A DNA stretch of 64,000 nucleotides from Lycorma delicatula (lineage: Eukaryota; Arthropoda; Insecta; Hemiptera; Fulgoridae), in assembly GCF_047948215.1 (NCBI RefSeq), contig NC_134460.1, positions 8,055,501 through 8,119,500 on the forward strand, given 5' to 3'. How positions within the stretch are numbered: the first letter of the stretch is position 1; every line of letters starts with the position of its first letter. The notes beneath the pieces were generated by a model. That model was not told where the DNA came from, did not search any database, and was given only the letters and a program-made list of their open reading frames with translations. The translations under genes and the position numbers were made by a program. Below are positions 1 through 12,800 of this stretch, in pieces.

Positions 1-2012
1 AGTTCAATGTAATACTTCAATGTAAAAATTATAATTTTAGAAGATTCAGTTAAGAACCCTATCACTTGATTTTTTAAATGCTTTAAACTTCTATATCATA
101 TTCCCTTTATTAGACTGATGTCAGAAGTGGCATTAGGCTACAAGAAGGATTGTTACTTAATCACATAAAATCCAGTAAAATTTGGCATGATAGATAAAAA
201 ATACTATTTTTAATTAATTTCGCCACTAAATAAAACTATTTTTAATTATAACAACTTGTATCCTGTTTCATTTGACTAATGGTAATAAAGTAATGTATTA
301 TTAATTCATTAATTATGCTTCAGACACTCTAAATATTCCAACTCATCAAATCCTTTTTTTTTAATTAACACTAACTATATACATTAAATGTATCTGCCAG
401 CATTATACAGAATAATTGTAAAAGGAAGCCTATTCTGAAAATCTCTAGCATTCACGATTCCTATATGGGACAGAATGATCCCAGCATCATAGATACAGAA
501 TCAGGAAGTGGAAAAAAAACAGGTTTCAGGAACAAAAAGGCTTTATTTTTTAGTTTCAACTGAAAACAAGACTATTGATCAATTATTTCCAACTATTAAA
601 GGAAGAATCTACACAAAGACTATTACAAATAAAACTATCAATCATGCATGGAATTTTTTAATTATAAATCTAGGGACATACATATACAAAAGAGCATGTC
701 AAACATTTTAGCCTTTTTTATCACATTATTTTTATGCAACTTTTCTACGAACCTGTGATATTAGGTTTACAGTTTTTAACATGTATTTGGTTATACTATT
801 TTAATAATTATTAACAGCTTAAACCAATGTTAAATCAGAAAATTAACTCATGTTGACAAAAAATTAAAATCTATATGCATGTTGTGTTATATACATTTAT
901 TAAATTTTCATAACAAAAATAATAAATTTACCTGGGGGATAATAAGCAGGTTTCCTGGTATCAATGTATATCAATAAAATAAATATAACAAGAACTATAT
1001 AAAATATCATGTTGACTGAAAAACAAATTTTAGATTATGAGCAAAGAAAATAAATTACCGGTCACAACAGCTAAATATAAACTAATTGTTAAATAGTTAA
1101 AAAGCATATCTTATATACAATGTGTATACATAGATAAGTAAGAAGATTATTAATAGTAGCATAAATGGTTTCAAATTTGAATAGCTAGAGGTCACACCCT
1201 TGTATTTTAATTGTTCTTATTTTAGAGGAACGATTTCACCATCTTTTTCAAATGTTAATATTTGAAAGGGACACTTAAAAAAAAAAGAAAAGACAAAACT
1301 ATGAATAAAATATCACAGGTAGGAATAATAAAAATATATGTGAATAGGTTAAAAATAGTAATTATATATATATATATATATATATATTCAGAATTTTAAA
1401 TACAAACACATTACTCTTTAAAGTATATCTTTAAATAAGGCAGCATTCAACATTTTGAATATTAACTTAAATGATTTTCTACAATACTGGTGAAATAAAA
1501 TTAACAATAATTGAAACTGAAATATGACATTTTTCATGTAGGTTCACCCATTATTTATGATGACCAAACGGCAGATTTGATAATTTGTTTGGAAGAATTA
1601 AGATTATATTATATTAAGAACTGTTGAATGTAGCAAAAATTGTTGAATTTTGTTATCGCTGAATCATTTTTATTGCTTCATTAATAATAAAGAATGCAAT
1701 AAAATTTATTTTATTTAAAAAATTTCTAATTTCGAAATAAAAGTGCTGTATTAAAACACTGTTATTTCTGCTTAGGAATTAGAAAATTATTATAAAAACA
1801 GGTCAGGCATCACCAACTGTACTGCAGTTTCATTAACCATTTCAATTAATATTAAAAATTAAACACCAAACAAACTGTCAACAAGTGTTGACAATTTATC
1901 AGTGGTAAGTACCACTGATAAATTCCTTCTAAATTCAGACAAATATGAAATTACCTTTTTTTCCTGTCAGCGAAAAAAGGTAATAAAAGGTAAAATTTAA
2001 GAAAAGGTTTTT
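1..2012. other. AT-rich non-coding DNA, no gene seen
   Basis: I see no exon with plausible splice borders, no transposase or RT motif and no RNA gene. The one 67-codon open frame at 508-711 has low-complexity Lys/Asn/Ile composition and no recognisable domain. A (TA)n run lies at about 1362-1388. A short interrupted direct or inverted motif around 1880-1925 (imperfect copies of accactgata) may be local duplication. This is ordinary intergenic or intronic sequence. Confidence 0.5.
1362..1388. repeat. (TA)n microsatellite
   Basis: Uninterrupted alternating TA of about 27 bp, read directly. Similar TA tracts occur at about 13821-13842, 39097-39112 and 53894-53927. Confidence 0.9.
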
Positions 2013-2235
2013 TTAGCCTCAGGGAATCAGTCAGGTATTATACTTCAGACGATGATATGTATGAGTGTAGGTGAATTGTAGTCTTGTACAGTGACCATTT
2101 CTGAGATCTGTGGATAATTGAAATCAACCACCAAAGAACACCGATATCCACGACGTAGTATTCAAATCCGTATAGAAGTAACGTGTTTCTATGATTTGAA
2201 CGTTGGAACTCTCGACTTCGAAATCAGTTGATTTA
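2013..2235 (-). repeat. tRNA-derived SINE, family 1, 3' part
   Basis: Read on the minus strand this has the same order of landmarks as the other family-1 copies: a segment reading ATTTGAATACTA..., a GGTGTTCTTTGGTGGTTG-like block, then ACAAGACTACA and CATCATC/CTCTGAAG-like blocks. The tRNA-like head is missing. It lies just upstream of a second copy in the same orientation, and other copies are at about 21.8, 33.5 and 63.2 kb. Assignment to one family rests on visible sequence sharing; tRNA origin is inferred from the head seen in the 2267-3866 and 21808 copies. Confidence 0.7.
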
Positions 2236-2543
2236 GGTTTAAACATGAAACCACCTTCTTTCTTTTTCCTGTTTAACCTCCAGTAATTACCTTTCAGATA
2301 ATGCTTTAGAGGATGAGAGTATGATATGTGAGTTCAAATGAAGTGTAGTCTTGTACCATCTCAGTTTGACCAACCTGAGATGTGTGGTTAATTAAACCCA
2401 ACCACCAAAGAACACTGGTATCCACAATCTAGTATTCAAATCCGTGTAAAAATAATTGACTTTACTAGGACTTGAACGCTGGAACACTCGACTTCCAAAT
2501 CAGCTGATATGGTTAGACACGTTCACCACTAGACCAACCCGGT

Positions 2544-3830
2544 CGGGCCACGCAGCTGGTCTCCACATACGAAGGAACGCCGAAGGTGGAAGCCGGGAGG
2601 CAGCTGATGGTCAACTGGCAGGAGATGTGGAGAACGGCTACGGCTGGGGCATGGACCAGGAGACTGATCCCGGACTTGGGACTGTGGGTCAGGCGGAGGC
2701 ATGGGGAGGTAGATTACTTCCTCACGCAGTTCCTGTCTGGACACGGGGAGTTCGGGGTCTACCTACATCGGTTCAAGAGAAGACGGACACCGAGGTGCTT
2801 CTACTGCGGTCAGGATGACACGCCGGAGCACACCTTTTACGAGTGCGAAAGGTGGGCTGTGGTCCGGCGTAGGCATGGCACAGATGGCCTCACTCCAGAA
2901 ACAACTGCAGCTCACATGCTGAAAGGGAAGAGAGAATGGGATGCGGTACAGAGCATGGTGGCTAGCATCCTGAAGACGAAGGAGGTACATGGAAGAGAGT
3001 GGGGAGAAGACTTCTAGGCGCGGGTAAGCAGCAATGTCCCTAGCAAGTATACTGTGTGTTTCTTCTACTATATATATTATTTTTGTGTTGTATGGTATTG
3101 TGAATTCATTGTCTCCATTGTCACTGTGGTTGGTACTCTACGGCCGGCTCGAGATGACAAGCACGATCGCTTCGACCGTGTGCAGGAGGGCCACGGCTAG
3201 AGGTGACATCGCCGAAGAGACAACATGAAGTGGGTTTCATTTATTATGTATTTTCCTTGTATTGTATGATTGTGGTATTATTTTATTTTATTGATTGTGT
3301 TCCTTCTAACGGTTACGAGGGCACTCACAGCGAACGTGCCCGCGGATTGCGGAAGGAGGAATAAGTTCAGACGCCAACGTGATGGGCTGCAACTGAAGGG
3401 AGGAAAAATAAATAAATAAAATACAGGGGGCGAATCGTGGTCGCCGTGCAGGGCCAGGGAGGCAGCCTGGATGCAGAGGACGCTTTGGCTCCTTCATATG
3501 CAAGAATGAAGGTCAGTTGGGGTGCTCCGATGATGCATTTGGGACCCTCAGGTGTGAGAGGGGGACGCGGCGGTTTGCCGGCTTCGCGCAATGCGTAGCC
3601 GGCAACCTAGTGTAGGGACGGGAAGGGTAGCCTCTAAGTGGAGGGATGTAGTGGTCGTCCAGAAGGGAGGGCTGCTGCATCCTGATGAAACTGAGAGGAC
3701 CCCGATGGGACGCCAAAGAAAAGGCAAGACAGGGGGGCAGTCGACTGCCACGACACTCCGACATTCCTGCGCATAGCCTAACGGCGGAGGCCGGGGATGT
3801 TGGGGGTGTTTAAGAAAAAAAAAAAAAAAA
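2544..3830 (+). mobile_element. 5'-truncated R1-type non-LTR retrotransposon (3' end)
   Basis: A GC-rich island in AT-rich DNA. Frame 2586-3017 encodes the C-terminal end of an R1/LOA-type reverse transcriptase polyprotein. It contains YFLTQFLSGHGEFGVYLHRF followed by a zinc-knuckle-like motif with CFYCGQDDTPEHTFYEC (C-x2-C-x7-H-x4-C), the tail typical of that clade. The stop is at 3015-3017, followed by an approximately 800-bp 3' UTR and an A-run at about 3814-3830. A 13-bp duplication of agaccaacccggt flanks the insert. The endonuclease and RT catalytic core are absent (5' truncation). The frame is still open, so insertion may be fairly recent. Clade assignment is from memory of the motif and would need an alignment. 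Confidence 0.85.
2586..3017 (+). pseudogene. R1-type retrotransposon ORF2 C-terminus, partial
   Basis: 143-codon open frame. Residues about 45-65 carry the conserved FLSGHG..YLHRF block and residues about 71-89 the C-x2-C-x7-H-x4-C knuckle. In the R1 family this region follows the reverse transcriptase and is not catalytic. The real protein would be about 1,000 residues, so over 85% is missing. Overlapping frames on the opposite strand are shadows caused by the high GC content. Confidence 0.8.
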
Positions 3831-3866
3831 AGACCAACCCGGTGGGTTAGACATGTAACTAGCTGA

Positions 3867-5220
3867 GCAGGATGATTTTAACTAAGTTATGTTTCACACA
3901 AGCACTACAAATATTGTTGGATTATGTTCTCCTGGGACTTTCGTAACCTATTCTACTCGTAAAAATAATGAAAAAAAATTCATATATAAACATATGTCCT
4001 AAAATGCTTCGTTAGCGAGTTACTGCTAGTGAAATATATCGCTCGGATTTCTCGGTAAATGAGGTCGTTCTTTAATTTTTAGAACGTTAATTAAATGGCA
4101 GAATTAGTGATTTCTGGTGATTTTTGAACTGAAATATAGAATAGAATGGATCCCAGAACCATATCTGCAGTACGTTATGAGAAATCTGGGATGAAAACCA
4201 ATAAACTGGGTTAAAACCCCCCTGTTTTTTATGTTTGATGTACAATAACTTTGTTAAGTGGGTAATAAAACACATTAACTTTTAAACAAAACTTGTAAAA
4301 AAAATTAGAATTCTTTTTAAAAACAATACATTACTACGTTTGTGAGTAAAGTACTTATTTAATGGTTTTTTGTTGTTTTTTTTTTTATTAATGACAGAAG
4401 TACAACAAGTTATTTGAAATATTATTATTTCAAAGTTGGCAGTATAATAACAGTTGATCAACAATGTGCAATACTGCATTAATATTTAATAATTTCGTAA
4501 CGTACAGTAACCCCCAATACAGAAAGAGCGAGCTTTGATAATCAGCCCGCATACGTCACTGCTGTTCTGTTGTTCTCTAACACTGGCACACCATGGTTAG
4601 TCTTCTCTTAGTAGCAATGTATTTTTGTGTAATTACAGTTTTAAGAAAGTGACATGTTTCATTTTATTTTTGTTCTTCTTTTGCTTTTCCATATACATAA
4701 AGTTAAGTTCTACGGTTCTTTTGGCATGTCGTGTATTTGTTAATCGATGTACGATATGATATTTTATAAAAAGTTTTTATCGTGGTTTACCATTCAAACT
4801 TTTTAAAGTAGTTCGTTTACGTGCGAATAGTTAAAAAACTTCAAAGACAGGTGCGCGAAATTGTAAACTACGTGTATGATTTCATGAAGAAAGAATCTTT
4901 AGCTGTAGGAAAATTGAGAAATGACAACATTTTATTCGCTACACAAAAATAAAAAAACTTCTTTGATCAGAGAGACCAGAATGTTCGTTCATCACTCTGA
5001 AAAAGAAACTTTCTAAACCGGTTATCATATTACATGATGTTGAAAAGGCGAACTGTAAATGAATTTCACTCAAAAGACAGGGTAGCTGCGAACAGTTTAC
5101 TCTGTTGAGTTTGCAATGTCTTTGCCTGGGACATCTGCTCCAGTTGAGTTTTTCAAATACAGGGAACATTTGGTCTGCAGAAAGGGGTAGAGACTTTCAG
5201 TATCTACTGTTAAACATCTG
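3867..5220. other. Non-coding stretch, possible degenerate sequence
   Basis: No supported gene. Around 4500-4620 the base composition briefly rises above background, which could be a promoter or 5' exon of something unrecognised, but no domain or splice pair supports that. Confidence 0.35.
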
Positions 5221-5224
5221 CTAA

Positions 5225-5510
5225 ATGTTAAAATTAATTCAGAAGTTTCTTATGATATATCGTTGAAAAGCTCTCGGTTACGGTTTATTACTGCAGTTAA
5301 GGCAAGTCCAGAATCCAAATTTTTTGAATTTGAGCTTTTTTGGAGATTTTTGGTCCAGTCGATTGCAATTAAAAGGAGAGGTGCACAGCTAGATATTACA
5401 AAATTCCTAAATCCGAGATTTCAACATCCTACAGTTAATCGTTTTTGAGTTATTAGAGATGTATACGTATGCACATAGGTACATATATACTATGGATATT
5501 TCCATTGAAT
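5225..5510 (-). repeat. Dispersed repeat family (copy 1, partial)
   Basis: On the minus strand it reads the same succession of phrases as the copies at 19.7 kb and 44.3 kb: an ACTCAAAAACGATTA block, GGATGTTGAAAT, CCTTTTAATTGCAATCGACT, a run of TTTGGATT/GGACTT blocks, then AACTGCAGTAATAA and GAGAGCTTTTCAACGATATA. No protein coding potential is evident in any copy. Element class unknown. Confidence 0.7.
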
Positions 5511-5812
5511 TCTGAAAACCTTATTGTGAAATTCTTATTATTGCAAAAACCTAACTTTTTCACAATCTCTTAAATAAGGTTAATACTTAACAAAATTAGT
5601 TTATTTCCGAATTTTTTGAAATTCGGAAGTATCAAGGAAGCTTATTTATTGATATGATTATTACCAAAATAAGACAAGCATCAAAATTTCCAAATTTTGA
5701 ATAAAAGATTTTCGATTTTAGAGGCCTCCTGATTGTATGGGAAAAATTTATAGAAAAATTAATTATAAAATTAAATTAATTATATTTATATAAAAAATAA
5801 TTAGTTTAGAAG

Positions 5813-5965
5813 AGATTAGTTTAAAAATATTGAAAAAATGAAATATGACTGCTGTCTTGTTAAACAGCTGTTCAAGTTGAATAAAACAAGTTAATAATTA
5901 GTCTGACTAATTAATTGTTTTTAATTAATCTTGTTCTAAATCATCTGTTTAATAATTTTTACCAG
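5813..5965 (+). repeat. Duplicated 150-bp block, copy 1
   Basis: Shares an ordered set of blocks with 6668-6812: TTTAAAAATAnTGAAAA, TGTGACTG/ATGACTG, AAACAGCTGTTCAA, TTGAATAAAACAAGT, then a diverged tail with TAATTATTCTAGTTCTAA-like sequence. Same orientation. The two copies bracket the Helitron-like element. Confidence 0.65.
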
Positions 5966-6089
5966 CTATTTTGAAATGAATAAAAAATGTGGTTTGTCTG
6001 AAATTGTTTTTATTTGAAAGCTGCTATTTTGCTTCTATAAAATATATAGAAAATAATATAGTATACTATTTTATTAAACTAGTCGTTTC

Positions 6090-6453
6090 ATTATATATAT
6101 ATGTATATAAAAGAACGGATGTTTGTCTGTCTGTCCCGTTTGCGTTCCTATACCACTCAACACGGCTGCGATGAAACTTTGGAGAATTGTGCGCATGCCT
6201 GTGAAGGTTTCTGAATTAGTTTGGACCCGCTAGGTGACGCTGGGCTCTAGATATTTCGAAAAATTGTATTTGGCTCTTATTCAGAATATATATTATTTAC
6301 GTGAGAAGAAACGGAGGAGAAGGGAAAAAGGGAAAGGTTAAATTTTATGAAGTTCCGTAATGTTCAATGTTTTATCAAACTTTAAATTGTGTTAATTTAA
6401 TCTATATAATAAATCAAATCTAGCAATAGCAAAGCATTGTTGAGTCAGCTAGT
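6090..6453 (+). mobile_element. Non-autonomous Helitron-like element
   Basis: The 5' side begins in a TATATATA tract followed by AAAAGAACGGATGTTTGTCT, a start I associate with insect non-autonomous Helitrons. The 3' side has a weak short stem (AGCAAT...ATTGTT) a few bases before a terminal CTAGT, followed by T. There are no inverted terminal repeats and no coding capacity. These are Helitron hallmarks, but the termini are short and the call needs alignment of several copies. Confidence 0.45.
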
Positions 6454-6667
6454 TAATATTAAAATTACCCGTTACAGTTTAATGTTTATACCTATTCGTA
6501 GTATTCTTCTAAGTAGATCAAATTGAATAAAAAAAAGTCTCTTGTCTGTGAACAAATAACTACAAGCACAGTTCAATGAATAGCAGACTACCTCCTCACG
6601 TGATTCTTCATTCGGTTGAGCAATCCATTCAACATGGATTTAGGTATAACTTAATAGAAATATTATT

Positions 6668-6812
6668 ATTAAAAAGCTTGTTTAAAAATACTGAAAAGAT
6701 GAAGTGTGACTGATGTGTGTAAACAGCTGTTCAAATTGAATAAAACAAGTCATAACCATCACTATTATGTTTTTAATTATTCTAGTTCTAATCATCTATT
6801 TTTACTATCATC
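6668..6812 (+). repeat. Duplicated 150-bp block, copy 2
   Basis: Partner of 5813-5965, about 700 bp downstream. An 83-codon open frame running through it is low complexity and not supported as a gene. Confidence 0.65.
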
Positions 6813-9800
6813 CATCCAAAAAAACTTTACAATACTAGACAAAGGCATTTACTATTTTTTAACTATTGTGTGCATTCATCTCAATGGAGTTTCAGACAAG
6901 CACAAGTTATGCTATTGTTCTGTCTTAAAGGTGGATGATTTTTTCAAACAAATTTAAATCATTAAAATGTTTAGTATCATTATATTTACTAATAGTTTAT
7001 CTATTGAAAAATTTAAAGGAAATTTAAATTAACGCGTTTATGTAATTATTAAAAATATAATGAAGTTTTTTTTTTAAAGTAATAGCATTCAAGACCAACT
7101 CTGAATACTGCAATTTCTTTTAAAGATGACGTAAATCTTAATTAATACGTACAAATTCATAAAAATAAACTCAATATTTAATAATTGTAACCAAAAGCGT
7201 TTACCGCGGTTAAATCTGTGATAGAGGCATGTTTAAATTAAAATATGTGGAAGGTTTCCAAAACACTCATATTCGACCACAGCGTACAGACCGGTATTAA
7301 ACTACAAGATTGTTTCCATTTCCCACCACTGTTTTACACAGAGAGCCAGCTTACAGAGACTGTGGTTTTTGGAATCGAAGTACTAGATACAATATATTTT
7401 AAAGAGTTAAAAAATAATAGAATGTAGAATGCAATCTAATAAAATAATTTATATAAAAAAAAAAAATATTTATGAAAAAAACTTGTATATATATTTCTGA
7501 GTGCAAGACATTTTGTTTCGTAAGTTATAATGCTTCACAACAGGTTGTAAGATGAATTATTACGCAATAAAAATATTACTGTTGATCATCTTTACTAAGG
7601 ATTTTATGATTTCATGAGTTGTTTTACTTAATACTTCAATTTTCTGATATCTAACTTCAAACTTTGTTCCAAATGTCATATCGCAATTTTACGTTTAAAT
7701 TAATTTTATAAACTAAGTTGTTTTAGCAGGAAATAGTGTGCAAGTAATGTTTGTTGGTTAAGATCTGTGTGATTTGTGTTTAGCAGTCTTTGGATTATTT
7801 GAATTTTTCATAAAGTAGTCAAATGCTAACAATTAATGATCAGTTATGAGAAATCGGTCGTAAGTTTAAGTAGCTCATCGATACTTTTAAATTCTTAGTA
7901 TTCTAGTTTTAAGTTAATACCTCCATCCATTTATTAAAGCAATTTTTTATGATTTAAAATGTATACACAAAAAAATTAATTACGATGAAAACGAACTGTG
8001 CCCTATAATTATAATAATTTAGGTTAAATTTTCATAACGTGGCACCGTTAGTATTTTATAAATAAAATATAAATGAAAGTTCAGCTTGCCAACAATTTTT
8101 TATAATGGTATTTTTGATAATTTTATTCATATTTAATGTTGGTATATTAAATTTATATGCATGTTTAATAATGTTAATTTTGTTATCGCTAAATTCAAAT
8201 ATCTTTGGTATTGACCTTATCTGCTCCAAACTTGTGTTTATGATTAATTATATTTGATATTGTATTATTCTGTTTATTCATCAAATTATTAAACTTTCTG
8301 TTAGTGCATGTATAATTTGGTTAAATAATAATTTTACATATTTAGTTGCGATTTTTGTAATGAATGTGTTTGTGCAAATAAAAGAAATTAGTAGAAATAA
8401 TTTGGTGTCTTAGTAGTCTTAAGGTAAATTTATATGAATTTTGTGATTTTTAAAGCAAATTGCTATTTATGTATTGATCAGGAGTAACTTATAAATTCAG
8501 CTTTTTGTAGGTAGTTGAGTTACAAACATTAATAGACCTATTACATCTAAGAAAAAAAAAAAATTTTTTTTTCTAAGCTTAATAAAATTGTAATTTTTTA
8601 AATATTGATTGAATTGTGTTCTTTAATCAGTTATTAGCAATCAATATTTTGTCGTCCAGTGTTGTATTTTTTAATTTGATTTTTTATACAATTACTCTTA
8701 CATGTTGTAAATTGGAATAACAATTTTCTGCATTACATTATTAGATGTTTTATGAATCAGTAATATATAGTATTCACACAGCATCAATTTTTATCTTTTA
8801 CAGGGCTCACAGAAATGTAAATTTCTCTCTTCTATTTGTAGTAGTGCTGTTGTGCAATTAAAAGCAATATATTCTACAAATAAAGGGATAGAAGTAAGTG
8901 AGAAGGAATTTTACCTTTACTTAAGAATTAAGGATGAAAATTTAGCAAATAGTTATTAATTTTTCTACAAAACTTTCATTTTTAGGGATGTGTTAAAACA
9001 TGAAATCAGATTTATCTCTTCTTTATTCTTGTAAGAATACTATGAACCTATAATTTTCTTCTTTCTCACAATATAGATTATTCTGACATGTATTGTTCAG
9101 TTCAGATTTGGAGCGCATTCATTCAAAATGTAAGATCCTAAACATAAACGGTTATTTATCTTATTTTTCTATTCAGGTATGATGTAATAGCTATATATAG
9201 TCAATCTATTTTATAATTCAAATGTATGTATTAAATTAATTCATAAAGATCATAGGCACAGGTCTTCTAAACATTCTACTTATTTATGTGTTGTGGAAAT
9301 AAATATCAATTAATGTTAAAATATACTTCTTACATTCATTTAACAGGACCAACATTTGGTACAATCTAGCCATGCAAATGAACATGGCAAGATTTGTACA
9401 TGAAGTATTTCTTCTGGGAAGGAATAGAGCCTGACAAATTTTATAAATATTTGGGAAGTTATTGTACAAACATACATAAACAGCAACTTTTAATCCCAAG
9501 AATTGCTTCCTCTTACTTAAAAAATTTCTCAAGACTTAGAAATTTGCACATTTTATGTTAATGTAGTTATAATAACGTAAAATATGCAAATGTTGCCAGT
9601 TTGTAACACATGACTAAAGTCTCAACTTTTGATCCATTATAGTATACAAAACAATGTACGGTTTAGAATATATAGTAGTAAAGATAATATAAAATACTTG
9701 TATAACTAGCAAGAAAATACACTAAAAAACTTTCAATATTAGTTATATGCAACTTTGTCAGAGTTTATTTACCTTTCCTTCAATACTAAATGAAATTATG

Positions 9801-10480
9801 TATAAGGTTTAATCTGTAATTGTTTATTTTTGTTTGTCATATATATTAATGTAATGTATTATTGAAATGCCTACTGCTCTATTATTTTTTCTTGCATTTC
9901 CCTATTATTGTTTGTCTCTTCAGAAATTGTTTATTTTTATTATTTTTTATGCTACTTTGAAACTGCTACCATTTTTGTATTAGTTTGAAAATATTTGAAT
10001 GACCATATCATTAAAAAAATGTTAAGAGAAGAAATAGCAGTAACTTTATTAATAATTTTTTTTTTAATTTTAAGTTGTGGCTCTAGGAAGCTGCAACTTT
10101 TATCATAGGGGTGCCGTGGAATATTACAAAATTTGTAATTTTATTTTCAATTCAGTGTCACAGGATGCAGCATCTAGTGGAGTTGGTGCAAACTACTTAG
10201 TTACTGTTTACAGAAGCCTTTGTAAATGGTTTCTAGATGACATGACATTAGTGTTGAATTTTCTGATATTTTATGTTTATATATAAATAAATATATATTA
10301 GTTTTGCACAGTTTTAACCTTGAATTAGTTTTTGGAGATAGTATTTTGTAACTAGATTGCATGCTACCAAGTAAGTTGAAACACCTTTTAGAAGCCACTT
10401 ATCCCAACATAGTAAATCTCATGACTACTTTGCAGGAAGGTAGGAGTAAGGTACTTTGCTAGCACCTTACTAGGTAGCAC
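6813..10480. other. AT-rich non-coding DNA
   Basis: No recognisable domain, tRNA or repeat. Isolated frames such as 9284-9532 (minus) and 10077-10286 (plus) have no recognisable motif. A small segment at about 8811-8892, preceded by ttttacag and followed by a gtaagt-like site, could be a short exon, but there is nothing to corroborate it. Confidence 0.4.
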
Positions 10481-10499
10481 ATAGAATCGCAGAATTCAT

Positions 10500-11400
10500 T
10501 CTACTAGTCTGTGAAGATTATGATCAGCAAGTCTGTTGGGAAGTTACTTTCAAAAGTAAACATCATCAGATACAGAATCAGCTCATAGTGGAGGATCTCG
10601 ATAATTGATTAATTGAAAAATTAAAAGGGAAGGTATTTTTCTATTAACTCTGCATTAGGCCACAGATGAAAATTATAATAATGGTTTCACTTGATTTGGT
10701 ATATGCGGTTTATAGATGGTAGTAACATTCTAGAAGACCTTCTCTTCTGTTAAAGTATCACTGCTTGTGCAGAGTCAAGGCTTGTTTGAGAAGATTCTTG
10801 ATAATTTCATATTCGAAAACAGTTTGGAATGGTGGAGTAGACTATGTATGTTGGTGTCTGTGCTGATGGTGGTCATTCTGTACGGTTTTATAAAAAAACT
10901 AAAGCGCGGAAAAGTAAAATTAATGAAGATGAAGACAATTAATGTTTCTCCCTGTTACAACTTGTTGACCTCCAATGAAGTCGATTTGTCTTATATGATA
11001 TCCATTTTTGAAAACACTTATCACAGCTTATCAACGCTTTGAGAAATATTTTCAGAATGATTATGTTGATGAATTTGCGTGAATTCCAGATCCGTTTAAA
11101 TTTACTCGTGCAGAAGAAGAGAATCTGATCGAGTTGTCTTGTCATAATATGTTGAAAACAATATTTGGCAGTGTGAAATTAATTGCATTTTGAATGTCAG
11201 TAAAAGATGAATACCCACTTGTAAAGTTGTATAGCCCAGAAAATTTTAATTCCATTTGTGACTTCTTATTTGTGAAAAGCTGGATTTTCAACCGTTGCCT
11301 TGATAAAATCCAAGTATTACGAGCAAGTCATTGTGTAGAAGGAAGTGGCTTGTTTAATTCCACAATTTGACAAAATGCAGCAACCAACAAGCTCATCCAT
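10500..11400 (+). pseudogene. Degenerate hAT-type transposase (ZBED5/FAM200/SCAND3-like)
   Basis: Frame-broken remnant. Around 10800-10905 the readings NSLEW and VCTDGGHSV-like recall the 'W..CVGVCTDGA' block of ZBED5/SCAND3-like proteins. Around 11060-11115, FQNDYVDEFA*IPDPFKF matches the 'W..DPF' region. Around 11205-11225, KDEYPL matches 'KKEYP'. Around 11300-11380, LIKSKYYEQ and IPQFDKMQQ-like readings match the hAT dimerisation-region C-terminus. Many stops and several frame changes exclude function. It could be a decayed domesticated gene, but no introns or conserved frame support that. Confidence 0.65.
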
Positions 11401-11804
11401 CAAACTAATTATTATATTAGTTGAATTTGTTAAATTACTACAATTTAAAGGTTGTTATATTTATATTTACCTAACCCTTCCAAAAGATTGGTTATTTTAA
11501 AATTTGACAAGGGTACCATCAAAAAATCTGGAATCGATAAGGGCACTGAGAATCAAAAAATTTTTGGAAACAATTGTCATATATTATGATAAATAAAGTG
11601 CTCATGTGTTAGTAAAAAAGCAATTAGTACAACTAAAAACAGTTACTAATTAATCGGTTATAAATTCATAATTAATAGAAATAAGTAATTACAAAAATGA
11701 AATAAATAACTATTTACATTATATATATTAAATACTATAAATAACAATTATTATACTATAAATTACATATGGTTCCCACAAGCAGTAAATATAGATTTAA
11801 TCAA

Positions 11805-12800
11805 GAATTTTTGGAAAAAGTCAGGAAATATTGCAAGAAAAATCATAGAATTGCATTTTTGTTGCCAAATTAAGATTATGTTAGTTATTAAAGTATTTTT
11901 TAAGTAATGCCAAAATGTATTTGTTATACTTTCCTGGCATCAGGAAGTGGCAACCCCATCGCCCAGCACATTGCAACTATGTGCTGTAAGTAGCCATTGA
12001 CATGTCCTGTTTTTACTTACATTCTCCAATTATTCTTTTATATAAAAACAGAATTTTCCAAATTGCAGTTAATTTTTTCACTGGTGAAATTTTAACATAA
12101 CGTTACCATTGGAAAATTTAAAGGTTGTTAAAAGTTTTCTTGGAATTTCTCTCAACCACCGTGAATTTTTTATATTTTTTTAAGGTTATTAATTGCTTTA
12201 AATGGCATCTAAAATAACTTTTTAATGACTATTGGTTAGATATAAACTTACACCCAAAATTAAGTTGGTTAGATGTGTAAAAAACATTTTGGGCTGGGCA
12301 GTATGGTCCAAAAGGCAGTAACTTCACACAATAAAAGAAACCAGCATAATAAAATAATTAATATAAGGAATTCTTAGCTTTTGAAAAGTTTTTTATCTCT
12401 TTAAATCAACAGACTAAAACTTTGATCAACAGTTGTGAGAACGGTGATTGTAATACATCTGTGTGTTCTTTACCTGGATCTTCTGATCAGAGTAATAGCA
12501 TTTCAGTAGTAAATCATACATTTGAATCCTTGACTTCATTTGTGCAAAATGACAACACAATTACTTATTTTTTTATAAAGATGATGTTTCTAAGGCGGAG
12601 TTTATGTGGGTTCTCAATGTTTTACAAATTAAGTTATCCTTAAGTTCGTGTGAAGATTTTGGTGTAGCTTTTAAAATTTTTATTTGTTCTGTTTCAGTTT
12701 TCTTTTCTGTTAATTTTAGTCACAGTGATTTTAGCTTTCCTTTAAGTTGTGGTTGTACATATATTCTCAGTTAAATTGAAATCTGTGTTTCTTCGCATTT
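11805..12800 (+). pseudogene. Decayed hAT-like element, copy 1 (zinc-finger plus transposase start)
   Basis: Shares about 480 bp with 41845-42310, including GCATTGCAACTA, GACATGTCCT, a TTCCAAATTG block, CCACTGG/GAAATTTTAAC and the start ATGGCATCTAAAA. From that ATG the degraded reading gives MASK..., then a KHFG...AVTSHNKRNQH-like zinc-finger tail (about 12278-12345). Frame changes later give VSKAEFMWVLNVLQIK (about 12582-12640), resembling the 'KAEILWALN' block seen in hAT-like transposases with a C2H2-type N-terminal finger. Stops and frameshifts throughout. Confidence 0.55.

Larger units (their letters stand above)
2267..3866 (-). repeat. tRNA-derived SINE, family 1, split by a LINE insertion
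   Basis: The SINE body is 2267-2543 and its tRNA-like head continues at 3831-3866. On the minus strand the head begins around aaccCACCGGGTTGGTCTAG followed by TGGTGAAC, which resembles a tRNA 5' end and A box. The body carries the same blocks as the other family-1 copies. The two pieces are separated by the LINE at 2544-3830, and the 13 bp at 2531-2543 are repeated at 3831-3843, as expected for a target-site duplication. Confidence 0.75.

Noticed and set aside
508..711. 67-codon frame as a gene
   Set aside because: Low-complexity composition, no splice or domain support, length expected by chance in AT-rich DNA.
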